A stretch of 64,000 nt of DNA from Methylobacter tundripaludum. Its GTDB lineage: Bacteria; Pseudomonadota; Gammaproteobacteria; Methylococcales; Methylomonadaceae. The notes under the pieces were generated by a model. That model did no database searches. It saw nothing but the letters and a program-made list of their open reading frames with translations, and had not been told where the DNA came from. The first letter of the stretch is position 1. Each line of letters starts with the position of its first letter. Positions 8,201 to 16,601 of the stretch are shown here, piece by piece. Both the position numbers and the translations under genes were made by a program. The stretch is taken from contig NZ_PTIY01000018.1 of NCBI RefSeq assembly GCF_002934365.1, positions 1 to 64,000 of the forward strand, given 5' to 3'.

Positions 8201-11200
8201 CCGACGATGCGGTACAAAAATTACTGCTCGCCATTATCAACGGAACAGACGACGAAAAAGGCATCAAACAAAACATTGAAGACACCCGTAAAGCGTTGGC
8301 GGAACATCGCGAAAAGATCTGGGAGCTTCCTGTGGTCATTCTCAAGGCCCAATATGCATTAGGTGTCATAGAGGGCGTCCCCGCCACCCTGATCAAAGCC
8401 AAGCAAGAGGCCGTGGCAAACAAAGCTTTCTGGGAAAGCGTCGGCCTTGCCGTGCTCGGCATTAGCCTTGGCTTGCTCGCTCTTGCGTCCGGCCCCGCCG
8501 GCTGGCTCGCACTCGCCGCCAGCATAGGCGTTGGCGCCTACGATGCCGCGCGCACCTACAGCGACATTACTTTCAAAAAAACAACGGCCAATACCGCCCT
8601 GGACCCGGTTTTGGCTTTGGGTACGGACGATCCGTCTTATTTCTGGTTTTGGGTCAGCCTGGTCAGCATAGGCCTGGATGTCGTCCAGGCTGCCAAATTG
8701 CTCAAATCCATCGCCAAAGGCATCGATTTGGCTGAAGGCGTCACCAAGGGCCTCAGCGAGGCAAAAGCCGCCAAGGAGCTGGAGCTGTTGAAAGCCGGCG
8801 GCAGCTCGACCAGCAAAGGCAAAGCAATACTCAAGGAGATAGAAGAAATAGACCAAGCGCTATCAAAAATAAGTTCCACTGAATTTGCCGAAAATATCAA
8901 ACTGCTTGAACCGCTCAAATCCAATCCGATGGCCGTCGTGGTCATGGGCGAAGCGCTTAAGGACAAAAAAATCGTCAAGGCCGTTACGGCCCTAGGCAAG
9001 CTGGTCGAAAAAGAGATGTTCGAAAGCAGCCTCAAATTTTATGCGGGCGTGGGAAGAAACTCACTCGATGAGTTGCCGGAGCTGATGCGCTTGATAAAAG
9101 AAGGCGGTTTAGGTGCTAACAAGCGCTTGATGACCGAATTACTGTCGGACCCGCGCACTCAACGAGTGCTGCTCGACACGCAGGATCCTGCGTTTGTGCT
9201 CGGCCAATTCGAAGCATGGAACAAAGCCATCGGAGCGGGAAAATCGCAAAGTTTCGTCAACTTCCTGGAAGCCGAAAATCAAATCACCAAATTAGCCACC
9301 GATACCAAACTGGTGGATATGTTTGGCGAGTCGTTCGCCACGTTATCCAATGTGGTGAAGAACACTTATATCATGCGTACCGTAGAGCCCCGCCTGCTCC
9401 ACGCATTCCACACCGGCGGCCTTTCGCCCGAACTGAAAAAGGCGCTGGAGGTATTGCTTAATTCCGACGTGCTGGCTCAATCAACCCGGCTGTCTTCGGC
9501 GCAGCAAAGAATGCTGCGCGAAATCAGGGTATTGGGCAGCGTGATCGAAACCCAAAGCGACTTCTCGAAAGTGGTGAGTCTGCTCGACAACCCCGCATCC
9601 CGGCGCGCTTTATGGGAAGGCGCATCCCAGCTGGCCGGAAAAGACAAATACGTCGAACTGATCCTTAAAGCAAACGCCGGAAAGCAACCGGCTGCGGATG
9701 TTCTCGATGACCTGATCCGCATCGGGCCGATGACCGATGAAGGAACTATCCAATCGCTGCTCGCCCCGGCCGGACAAAAGCTTCGTCAAGCGCTTGCGGC
9801 AAGCCCTGAGGCTGTAGCGGTGCTCAAAAAATGCGCATCGCCTTGCCTGCCGACCTTTGTCACCGCCGAGCAGGTTAATCAGGTCGCCCTGATTATGTCG
9901 GGCAAGTCGAAAGACGATTTGCTGCGTATCCGGGAATTCCTCTATGCCAATCGCGGCTCGGAAGACGGTTTCAAGTCGGCTCTTGGCAGCTTGGAGACCA
10001 ATTTTGCCGACGCCCTCAAAGATGTAAAACTCCCGGTACTGACAAAACCGGTCGGCTTTGCAGCTTCCGACGAAGCCTTGCGCGCCATCCTTAATCTTGG
10101 CTTGCCGGTGTCGGAACTCAATAAAATCATGGCCAAAGCGGCCGCTGCCAAAGGGGGATCGGAAATCATCACCGACCTGCTGCGGGTACTTCAGTTTGAA
10201 AGAAATGTTTCTCTTAGCCATTTCGATAAACTCATTAAAGGCCTCGCGGAAGGCAGCGACATTGAGTTCAGAGCAGCCCGCCATCTATTGGATGAAGCGG
10301 AACGATTTGCCAACGCCTCCGCCGCAGGGCTAAAGAAATTCAAATACAGCGGCCTGGAAAAAGCCGATATATTGCTGGGCCGCTTCAGCTTAACCGAACT
10401 GAACACGCTGATGAATGCCCGCTGGTCGGAAAGTTTTGTCAATAGCCTTTACGAAGTAGCCGATAAAATGCCGACGCTTAAATTTGACGAAATCAAAGCC
10501 CTGGTCACCCAGGCAGGCGGCGGTAAAGCGCCAGGCGACCTGGGCCGATTGCGGGAAATTTTATCAACCGTCAAAGCGCCTTCTACTTCTTACGACGAAG
10601 CCGTTAAAATCATTCAAGCCGCCGATTCCTTTGCCGCCGACGTAGCCAAGGCGATGAAAGATCCCGCGACCGGTTACGATGCGATGGTGAAACTGATTTG
10701 GGGAGAAACGGTCGCCGTGGAAGGCGGCACGATTAAAGTCACGGAAGCATTAGGCAAGAGCGGCTCGGATGCATACCAAACCGTATTCCAGTTGGGCAAG
10801 GGAGAATCCTTAGCAAAAAACATGGTATCGGGAGGCGCACTCAGCAAAGACAAGTGGAAAGTATTCAGGAAAGTGATTGATGATTCCAATGTAGCGACTT
10901 CGATTAAAAACAACATCATCGGGGAAATGTGGACCCGGGTAAACGCCGAAGCATACCGGGAGCTTGGCTATAAAGTTTACCGCGAAGTCGGCATCAGCAA
11001 CGGCACAACTCTCGCCAAAGCCGACATCATCCTGGAAAAAGGCAACGAAATTATTGTATTGGAATGCAAGAGCGGCGGCGCCACTTACTCTAAAGGCCAA
11101 GACATTATTTACCCCTTATTGCAGGACGGCAAATTCAAAAGCGTGATGCTCAGCGGCGATGAAGCGCTGGCAAAAAAATTCGCCGACCCTGCGTCAAAGA

Positions 11201-11241
11201 TCAAATTTATAACGGCCAGGGAATCGGAAATTATTAAATGA
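5221..11241 (+). CDS. Giant eCIS-associated DUF4157 protein with C-terminal PD-(D/E)xK nuclease-like domain
   Basis: A 2006-residue protein preceded by an AAGGGTG ribosome site. In order: a conserved leader (1-65) shared with the 3125 protein; two KC..CEAE motifs (about 121 and 216) with EQEAD near 180; the eCIS core domain at about 317-398 with HELTH at 387-391; a peptidoglycan-binding-type fold at about 561-634 (RGDYVRQLQAALLAMNY, then GVFGKGTKQAVIEFQ); long helical regions; a hydrophobic pair of helices at about 1074-1104; more helical repeats; and a terminal domain with D1935, E1948 and K1950 arranged as D-x12-ExK. This last pattern is the core of PD-(D/E)xK nucleases. In the first and third cargo the EQEAD/EHEAD motif follows the core; here it precedes it. 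DNA or RNA cleavage is inferred, not shown. Confidence 0.8.
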   Translation: MKAAPKQANPDSSHSTTEATQDSWQKQLAQTENNSKEATAQRSFLAGISDSPRMTAQRQRIESYMGTNQQTAVPSPQTNQQQNIQRLKKRDATGDKAIQMMDGADTRPAPVTKMTESFLQKKCSRCEAEENIQKKPFPELIQAKDVKDAVPNPINFEAHENSSHSHSTAIQFKLKIGAPNDIYEQEADSVADKVVKLHESDVQSSVPAIIQTKCAACEAEDKEAIQRKELPSDPSKISEGIRQNTLTQNPLSPSEPISTITPAPKASLLRLPNANDEELQLKEEKEEELSEISMKSFGGDAPQAPEGIESSLSQSKGAGSYLPKNIRAFMEQSIGADFSAVKIHNDSNAVQMSKNLNAQAFTHGSDIYFNSGKYNPASSEGKHLLAHELTHVVQQNQGVQKKVIQRAPVDELKKNSVIDYDKAKSDNLKSWYEQYKFYNLFKEIDVYPGSTPIAYANHVYELQIKLEEAFPGKWTAKEAGILEPVITADSVLYKLLDTAIHYHSDPAAHNGFNTKLLERLYQYFNEFESSPPPLISEYFAGVRQLEMVNRNKRFYIQFDDRGDYVRQLQAALLAMNYDIGADLKQDKKTQAKEPSGVFGKGTKQAVIEFQKDSGFEGKDVDGIVGQMTLRLLDKRIGAPAFKSPSVSAGTAFAFHVPLSASDLLIAKDALKADLLKRTLKVAFPVTEDQIDVLARSGWHWTIYKEPTQADVDVGYMQVTIRKSSYQSVMGKIDETASGKSGEPVQEKLEKQTLDLLKTGNLYSLNQKIKSLESVIASERKGDPDMHGRDINWDEVRKDEARLEALKEQRQEELNRLGITLDDYEKLQTDFIGNFEKFAVLIAFRMLSDNEMQANIEAQHYAKAEEVAAIKAVLGDLSNKYNDSKKLWWEAVSLEDTAGKDKSYYSSGADYSSKNQSSHGDIDVDTSDPTRYYNDENAAAMYKAQEQKPSPYFAPWQEKEKTVVASLQDSVKKFPILAHPKLELRRNAGKDAAMTDDAVQKLLLAIINGTDDEKGIKQNIEDTRKALAEHREKIWELPVVILKAQYALGVIEGVPATLIKAKQEAVANKAFWESVGLAVLGISLGLLALASGPAGWLALAASIGVGAYDAARTYSDITFKKTTANTALDPVLALGTDDPSYFWFWVSLVSIGLDVVQAAKLLKSIAKGIDLAEGVTKGLSEAKAAKELELLKAGGSSTSKGKAILKEIEEIDQALSKISSTEFAENIKLLEPLKSNPMAVVVMGEALKDKKIVKAVTALGKLVEKEMFESSLKFYAGVGRNSLDELPELMRLIKEGGLGANKRLMTELLSDPRTQRVLLDTQDPAFVLGQFEAWNKAIGAGKSQSFVNFLEAENQITKLATDTKLVDMFGESFATLSNVVKNTYIMRTVEPRLLHAFHTGGLSPELKKALEVLLNSDVLAQSTRLSSAQQRMLREIRVLGSVIETQSDFSKVVSLLDNPASRRALWEGASQLAGKDKYVELILKANAGKQPAADVLDDLIRIGPMTDEGTIQSLLAPAGQKLRQALAASPEAVAVLKKCASPCLPTFVTAEQVNQVALIMSGKSKDDLLRIREFLYANRGSEDGFKSALGSLETNFADALKDVKLPVLTKPVGFAASDEALRAILNLGLPVSELNKIMAKAAAAKGGSEIITDLLRVLQFERNVSLSHFDKLIKGLAEGSDIEFRAARHLLDEAERFANASAAGLKKFKYSGLEKADILLGRFSLTELNTLMNARWSESFVNSLYEVADKMPTLKFDEIKALVTQAGGGKAPGDLGRLREILSTVKAPSTSYDEAVKIIQAADSFAADVAKAMKDPATGYDAMVKLIWGETVAVEGGTIKVTEALGKSGSDAYQTVFQLGKGESLAKNMVSGGALSKDKWKVFRKVIDDSNVATSIKNNIIGEMWTRVNAEAYRELGYKVYREVGISNGTTLAKADIILEKGNEIIVLECKSGGATYSKGQDIIYPLLQDGKFKSVMLSGDEALAKKFADPASKIKFITARESEIIK

Positions 11242-11278
11242 TAAAATCAAATCTCAATTGAGTATAAGGATAATCGCA

Positions 11279-11839
11279 ATGAGCTGGAAATTTGCCGGGA
11301 TTATATTTAAAAAGAACTATAAAACCGCCTACCCTGAGCTATTGAAACAGCTGGACGTTAAATACAGCCAATCTGCGGAAGGCTTTACCTTTGCCGACGC
11401 CATCAGCCGCGAAAACCAAGCGACCGCTTTGGGTCAGGTGAATGGCAACACCCTGTTGCTTCATCACTTTCTTCCTTACGACTGCTCCTATGAGCCCGGC
11501 GCTGAGGGACGGCTGGACGAGCTACTGATGCCGCTTTCTATCGGAAGCGATATCATGAACTATATTGTTGACGGCGTTTCGGGAACCTATTGCTTTTCCC
11601 TGTTCAGCGACGGAAAGCGCATTCGCCGTTGGGCTGCCGAACCCGGCAAGGTCTGGTGCAACGAGGGTAATCCGGTGGAACATGAAATATCTTCCGTTTT
11701 TAAAAATGATTCCTTCCCTGATATTTTTTCGATGACCGAAGACGAAGCCCGCCTGTTTGCGGTATGGGAGGCATTCGCTGGAATACCCTTCCAGAAACTT
11801 GTGCAAGATGACGCGCCTTTATTTCATTTTTTTCTCTAA
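11279..11839 (+). CDS. Hypothetical protein, candidate immunity partner of the giant nuclease-like cargo
   Basis: ATG 11279 follows an AAGGA ribosome site; the TTG further upstream at 11258 is unlikely. The product is about 186 residues, soluble, starts MSWKFAGIIF and belongs to no family I recognise. It begins 37 bases after the giant gene. The reading frame ends right after a run of seven T (11827-11833). If one T is lost the frame continues to 11900 and adds a charged tail (FFSNDKDGPKFKIRREL...). The gene may therefore be truncated by a slippage mutation or sequencing error. Immunity against the nuclease-like domain is a guess from position alone. Confidence 0.6.
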   Translation: MSWKFAGIIFKKNYKTAYPELLKQLDVKYSQSAEGFTFADAISRENQATALGQVNGNTLLLHHFLPYDCSYEPGAEGRLDELLMPLSIGSDIMNYIVDGVSGTYCFSLFSDGKRIRRWAAEPGKVWCNEGNPVEHEISSVFKNDSFPDIFSMTEDEARLFAVWEAFAGIPFQKLVQDDAPLFHFFL

Positions 11840-12126
11840 CGACAAGGACGGGCCCAAATTCAAGATTCGCCGGGAATTGAAAGGTAAACTCCATCAGTAA
11901 AAATGATGGAAGGCCCAATAATCTCCAATAATCTAACGGCGCAAATCACTCTTGCGTCAACACCTCAATTTCGCTATTCTCCTATCCGGGACACTCAGGC
12001 TGAATCATCCGTGCGTAGAAAGATCACGGCAACAGCGAAAGAGAGGATACGCAGCTTCATGGGGTTTATACGAAGTACTCTCGCCCATGGATAGGCGATG
12101 CCGGTTGTGGAATAGAGAGTGGAATA

Positions 12127-12222
12127 ATGGACATTACACCGAAACAAGCCAACAAATCTTCCAGCCTCATCAAGGCAACTGATAATAGCCGGGAGACTCA
12201 AATTGCTTTTATAGGTGTATGA
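12127..12222 (+). pseudogene. Remnant N-terminal leader of a DUF4157 cargo gene
   Basis: An ATG frame of 31 codons starting MDITPKQANKSSSLIKATDN and ending at TGA 12220-12222. It lines up with the first residues of the giant cargo (MKAAPKQANPDSSHSTTEAT) and, less closely, of the first cargo. The rest of that gene is gone. It is best read as the stump of a deleted fourth cargo gene; a short translated leader peptide is less likely. Confidence 0.6.
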
Positions 12223-12250
12223 CTGCTTTGATCTTGCCGGGTATGGGCGA

Positions 12251-12322
12251 TCTCTCGATACGGAAACGATGGATATATCGCTTTGGCCGGTTGAACGTGC
12301 GTTCCTCGAAACGGATCGCTGA
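12251..12322 (+). pseudogene. Remnant C-terminal end of a 4565-type partner gene
   Basis: In the frame starting at 12251 the sequence encodes SLDTETMDISLW, then PVERAFLETDR and a stop. The matching segment of the 160-residue protein at 4565 is SLDTAAMGISLW, and its final residues are LLLEADH. The middle of the gene is missing and no start codon remains. Together with the leader remnant just upstream it marks a deletion that fused the beginning of a cargo gene to the end of its partner. Confidence 0.55.
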
Positions 12323-12357
12323 AACGCGAGAAAAAAACACCATCTGGAGATATTCCA

Positions 12358-13887
12358 ATGCAAAAAAAAATCGTCCAAACCCAAGCTGGCCGTTCCAACG
12401 ACACGGTTTCCCGCCAGACTAGCGATTCCGACCGTAACGGCGCTTCCGCAGCCCCGCCTGCCTACGGTATCGATTTTCTCGACCACCAAAAAGAACAATC
12501 AAACCCCACCGGCCTGCCCGACAAGCTTAAGGTCGGCATAGAAAATCTGTCCGGCTTGTCGATGAACGATGTGCGGGTTCATTACAACTCATCGAAACCC
12601 GTGCAGTTGCAGGCATTGGCCTATACCCAAGGAACCGATATTCACGTCGGGCCTGGGCAGGAACGACATGTGCCGCACGAGGCTTGGCACGTGGTGCAGC
12701 AAGCTCAAGGCCGGGTTCAGCCAACAATGCAGATGAAGGGTGAAGTTCCTGTCAACGACGACAGGAGCTTGGAGCATGAGGCAGATGTTATGGGAGAGAA
12801 GGCAGTGCAGATGACGGGAGTGATGCACAATGCAAAACCTGGCACCGTTGACCGTGGCGCTGCTCTCACACAATCTAAAAATGAAGGCTATCGCTCCCCT
12901 GCTTTGCAAATGCGCTCCAATCTTCCGAAAACCTTAGTGACAAAACCCGTTATTCAGCGATTACCGAAAACTTGGGGAGGTGAGTGGTTTGCTGATACCT
13001 ATACAGAATACAGTAGCGGAACAGGAAGAGGCATAGATGATATGCATCTGAGATTCAAACCGGGACATGTGGTTGATGCCGAGTTAATCGGACTTACACA
13101 ATCTGTCCGCACGATACATAATAAAGCCCCTTTCTACCCAAATAATGACCCATTCTATAAAGGGAGAGCCATAAAATCAGGGGACGCAATAACAGTAGAC
13201 CCCGTTACAAAAGAAACAGACGAGGGCAATAGAATAGATCAATTAAAAACAGAAACAAATCCACTTTATGCTGTTAGTGGTTCAACAGCTAAGGACAAGA
13301 CGCTTACAGATACACAAGATGATCCCTCTTATGGACAACATGGCTCTCATTATTATGATATTCACCATAGACTGGTTGAGAAGGACGCTAAGCTTAATGA
13401 CGCTCCAAAAATAAGAAGTGTTGATGTGAGCAAAAGTTCCGGACAAATATTTGAAACAACAGCTTTGGCTATTAAAGGAAATCAAGCCGGTACCTACTAC
13501 GGCTCCGTGCGTTGGGGATGGCGGACAGATGATGCAGGTAATTTTGCAAAACTGCCGCTTGTAGCAGTATCGCAAGGAGTACCCTCTTCTACCTTCATGA
13601 AATCCGCAGAAATGTGGAATGCCTCTAAAAGCTCCACCGGTGCCGATACCGTTGATTTACCGATAGTGAATGTAAAAATAACCACCGCCCCTATTACAGG
13701 ACAATATCCACCGAACTTTATCGGCCCCCCTCTTCAAATTCCAGCAGGTACAAGGGTTCAAATAATACGAAACGCTACCCTTCCAAGTACAAATGGGCAA
13801 ATAAAAGTGGTAGACGGTACTTTCACAGGAAGGGCACTGGAAGTCACTCCTGCTGACATGGCAAACTTAAGAGATGAAAGACCTTGA
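12358..13887 (+). CDS. eCIS-associated DUF4157 protein with unrecognised C-terminal domain
   Basis: A 509-residue protein. It lacks the leader found in the other two cargo proteins and instead starts with a short polar stretch. The eCIS core domain spans about residues 52-150 and is very close to that of the 3125 protein, with HEAWH at 107-111 and EHEAD after it. Residues from about 200 to the end form a domain I cannot assign; it has GQHGSHYYDIHHR and GSVRWGWRTDD strings. From about 12.9 kb the DNA becomes clearly richer in A/T and uses AGA and ATA codons more, unlike the core-coding part. This suggests that the C-terminal module was acquired separately. The next gene overlaps the stop. Confidence 0.75.
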   Translation: MQKKIVQTQAGRSNDTVSRQTSDSDRNGASAAPPAYGIDFLDHQKEQSNPTGLPDKLKVGIENLSGLSMNDVRVHYNSSKPVQLQALAYTQGTDIHVGPGQERHVPHEAWHVVQQAQGRVQPTMQMKGEVPVNDDRSLEHEADVMGEKAVQMTGVMHNAKPGTVDRGAALTQSKNEGYRSPALQMRSNLPKTLVTKPVIQRLPKTWGGEWFADTYTEYSSGTGRGIDDMHLRFKPGHVVDAELIGLTQSVRTIHNKAPFYPNNDPFYKGRAIKSGDAITVDPVTKETDEGNRIDQLKTETNPLYAVSGSTAKDKTLTDTQDDPSYGQHGSHYYDIHHRLVEKDAKLNDAPKIRSVDVSKSSGQIFETTALAIKGNQAGTYYGSVRWGWRTDDAGNFAKLPLVAVSQGVPSSTFMKSAEMWNASKSSTGADTVDLPIVNVKITTAPITGQYPPNFIGPPLQIPAGTRVQIIRNATLPSTNGQIKVVDGTFTGRALEVTPADMANLRDERP

Positions 13888-13889
13888 CA

Positions 13890-14588
13890 GTGAGAGCTAC
13901 CGTTTTCAACATCGCTTTTGTCATCTTTCTTATACTTTTTGTAATATCAGGCTGTTCACCAATAAACAGATCGAACATGAATAATAAAAACTCAATGGAA
14001 AACAAACTCGTAAATCAATTAAAAGAAGCAGGTTACAGTGGCCTGTTTCAATATGGTGAACGTAGTTTGGCTGATGCCGTTTGGCAAGAGGGGAAAAATG
14101 AAGATGCGTTACGGCAGATAGTCCTTCATTCTGAATATGAAGTTTATATTCGTTTGCTAGCCTCTGAAGTTTTGTACTCTAAAAACGCTGATTATCCTCC
14201 GGCTGATTGGAAAGATACCCTTGCTTATATTTATGCACAGGCCTTAGCGATTTCCGGGCATCAGGAAGGGATTTTAATAGCGGGAAACCAATGGGGATTC
14301 ATGTATTTTTATGACAAGTCAGATATTGCCGACTATGGTAGCTTGGGCAGTCACCTTATCAATACCGGTAGGCCTGCAATCCCGTATTTAGTTGCATTGC
14401 TAAACAACGATAACAGTTTATTTTATGAAGGGAGCAAAGAAGCCACCCTCGGCAATAGCCTGAAATACCGCGTAAAGGACGCTGCCGCTTATTATATCGG
14501 CAAAATAACAGGCATCCCCGTTCAGTTTCACGAAAACCATGCTGATAGAGATACCGAAATAGAACGCCTCAAAGAACAGCTCAAATAA
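13890..14588 (+). CDS. Predicted lipoprotein, candidate partner of the third cargo
   Basis: The frame opens either at TTG 13884, which overlaps the TGA stop of the cargo gene, or at GTG 13890. The first 25 residues form a hydrophobic signal ending in the lipobox VISGC, so the mature protein should be lipidated. The rest (about 210 residues) is helical with a HEAT-like segment near the end (KDAAAYYIGKITG) and a charged tail. Translational coupling to a cargo gene makes an immunity or accessory role possible, in which case the target would be in the periplasm. Base composition is A/T-rich like the upstream effector domain. No specific family is recognised. Confidence 0.6.
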   Translation: MRATVFNIAFVIFLILFVISGCSPINRSNMNNKNSMENKLVNQLKEAGYSGLFQYGERSLADAVWQEGKNEDALRQIVLHSEYEVYIRLLASEVLYSKNADYPPADWKDTLAYIYAQALAISGHQEGILIAGNQWGFMYFYDKSDIADYGSLGSHLINTGRPAIPYLVALLNNDNSLFYEGSKEATLGNSLKYRVKDAAAYYIGKITGIPVQFHENHADRDTEIERLKEQLK

Positions 14589-14593
14589 AGCCA

Positions 14594-15220
14594 ATGGACA
14601 CAACGACCACATCAAAAGAATTTATAGAATTAGAACGACAAACCGAGAAGGCCAGTCTTTTTACTCACACCGTACTGACCGAACAAATTACTCGTCAAAA
14701 TCAAAGCGACGCTTTTTTATACGGACTGATTGATTACCTGACACAAAAAGGCATTGTTTTGCCCGATGAATTACAGGCAGTTGTCGCCTCGGTCAAAGAA
14801 GAAATAATTGAGAAAAAGGAATTTGCTTCCTTAGGCGTTGCCGTAAGAGTTGACGGAGAGAATGATGCGAGTGCTTTTGTTCCCGTCAATTGCAATGAGC
14901 GAATGCCTATATGCAAAGGGATGTGCTGCAAATTGTCTTTTGCATTAAGCGTTGAAGAAATTGAATCGGGGCTGCTTAAATGGGAACTTGGCAAACCCTA
15001 CCATATTCGCCACCAATCAAATGGCTACTGTTGTCATATCAACAATGAACAGCATTGTTCGGTTTATGGGAGCCGCCCCTCGATATGCCGTAAGTATAGT
15101 TGCGCTAAGGATACCCGTATTTGGACCGATTTTGATAATATGATTTTGAATCAAGAATGGATAGATGCTCATTTGAGCATAGAAAAATTACAGTTGACCG
15201 AAGTCTATATGAAGCAATAA
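14594..15220 (+). CDS. YkgJ-type cysteine cluster protein
   Basis: A 208-residue protein starting 5 bases after the lipoprotein gene. The C-terminal half has the cysteine pattern of the YkgJ zinc/iron-chelating family: CNERMPICKGMCC, then CCHINNEQHC, then SRPSICRKYSC. The N-terminal 80 residues are helical and unassigned. Proteins of this family bind metal through the cluster; their function is mostly unknown. It is the last plus-strand gene of the cargo run and ends 49 bases from the converging end of the injection-system operon, so it could be either a passenger or a maturation factor. Confidence 0.7.
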   Translation: MDTTTTSKEFIELERQTEKASLFTHTVLTEQITRQNQSDAFLYGLIDYLTQKGIVLPDELQAVVASVKEEIIEKKEFASLGVAVRVDGENDASAFVPVNCNERMPICKGMCCKLSFALSVEEIESGLLKWELGKPYHIRHQSNGYCCHINNEQHCSVYGSRPSICRKYSCAKDTRIWTDFDNMILNQEWIDAHLSIEKLQLTEVYMKQ

Positions 15221-15269
15221 AACTCTGTCGCCGGCCGGGCAGGATAATTACGCCACGCATCAAACTTTA

Positions 15270-16601
15270 TTAACCACTTTTGCCGGTTTTGGCATATTCC
15301 TTACGAATACCCAGCAACAATTCCTCCAAAACAATGGTATCGCTGTTACGGGCCAGCGCTTGCAGGGACGCGTAACGAACCGCATTTAAAATAGCGCCGC
15401 CGGCAAATTCATGGTCTTTGGCGATTTTATTCAGATCAATATCATCCGCCAATTTGGCCTTGCTGGAAAAACCCTGCCGCCATAAACGCAGCCGTTCTTC
15501 AGGGCGCGGCAACGGAAAATAAATCATCGATTCAAAACGTCTGGCGAACGCTTCGTCGAGATTATCTTTTAAATTGGATGCCAGTATGGCTATGCCGTCA
15601 AAACATTCCAGGCGTTGCAGCAAAAATGCGGTTTCCTGGTTCGCATAACGATCATGCGCGTCTTGTATTTCGCTGCGTTTGCCGAACAAGGCGTCGGCCT
15701 CATCAAAAAATAAAATCCAGTCGCGATGTTCAGCCTCGTCAAAGACTTTACCGAGATTTTTTTCGGTTTCACCGATGTATTTGGACACCACCAGCGATAA
15801 ATCCACCTTGTACACATCGCGCCCCGTGACTTTGCCTAATATGCAGGCCGTCATGGTTTTACCGGTTCCGGGTGGGCCGTAAAACAGGCTGCGATAACCG
15901 GGACGCAGTTTGTGCTTCATGCCCCAATCCTGCATCAGGGTTGGGCCGTGCGCTATCCAGGTCTGAATTTCCTGGACCTGTTTGTGCGTACCGGGATGCA
16001 GCACCAAATCATCAAAGCCGAGTCCGGTTTCAATAAGCTGAGCCGGAAATTGGCTGCCGAAGCTGGGTCTATAGTGTTGCCCAGTCGTCAGCAAAGCCTG
16101 ATATTCCTCGCTAAGCCTTAGCGGGCTGTGTAATAGCGGTTCGTTATCCAGTCTCTGAAGGTGCAGCATGTGTTGCCGAATAAAAGCATGATCCCGCTCA
16201 AACAGATCGTGTAGTGCCAAGCGCTGCGCAAGGCTGTTGTCGGCAAGAACAAATAGCAGGGTTTGCACGGTCGGTATAAAGCCGCTGCCGCTTCCGTTGT
16301 GCCCGCCAAATTCACTGAAGCGGCGATCGAACAGTTGGTTTTTGAGAAAAAACACATCCAGCAGTTCAGGATTAAGCACGGGAGCCAACGCCAGCGCTAT
16401 GGTAATGCGTTCGGCAAAGCCGAATTTATTACGTTCAATGCATTGGGCGTAGCTGGAATTTTTTAACGTCGGCGGCTGAATTTCCTGCACGCTTTGATAG
16501 ACGCATTCCTGGACAAAAAACAGTTTAAAACGGGTATCAATCACCTGGTTTAACCAGGCCATCTCGCTGTTTAAATCATCGGCATTGATTGTTAGCTGCA
16601 T
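15270..16601 (-). CDS. eCIS AAA+ ATPase (Afp15-like)
   Basis: A AAA+ ATPase of about 443 residues. Walker A is GPPGTGKT with the lysine near residue 247; Walker B is ILFFDEADALFG near 300; a sensor segment ILASNLKDNLDEAFARRF follows with the arginine finger. The N-terminal half is a family-specific domain without a motif. In Afp and PVC this ATPase is needed for particle assembly. An earlier in-frame start at 16655 would overlap the upstream gene by 55 bases; ATG 16601 forms a TAATG overlap with the tape measure stop and is preferred. It is the last gene of the operon. Confidence 0.88.
   Translation of the reverse strand: MQLTINADDLNSEMAWLNQVIDTRFKLFFVQECVYQSVQEIQPPTLKNSSYAQCIERNKFGFAERITIALALAPVLNPELLDVFFLKNQLFDRRFSEFGGHNGSGSGFIPTVQTLLFVLADNSLAQRLALHDLFERDHAFIRQHMLHLQRLDNEPLLHSPLRLSEEYQALLTTGQHYRPSFGSQFPAQLIETGLGFDDLVLHPGTHKQVQEIQTWIAHGPTLMQDWGMKHKLRPGYRSLFYGPPGTGKTMTACILGKVTGRDVYKVDLSLVVSKYIGETEKNLGKVFDEAEHRDWILFFDEADALFGKRSEIQDAHDRYANQETAFLLQRLECFDGIAILASNLKDNLDEAFARRFESMIYFPLPRPEERLRLWRQGFSSKAKLADDIDLNKIAKDHEFAGGAILNAVRYASLQALARNSDTIVLEELLLGIRKEYAKTGKSG

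Larger units (their letters stand above)
11840..12357 (+). other. Cassette graveyard between the second and third cargo
   Basis: About 500 bases without an intact gene. It holds the out-of-frame tail of the preceding gene (to 11900), an unassigned stretch to about 12126, a relic DUF4157 leader (12127-12222) and a relic end of a partner gene (12251-12322), followed by the ribosome site (GGAG, about 12344) of the third cargo. The two relics lie in cassette order with the middle missing. Confidence 0.6.
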
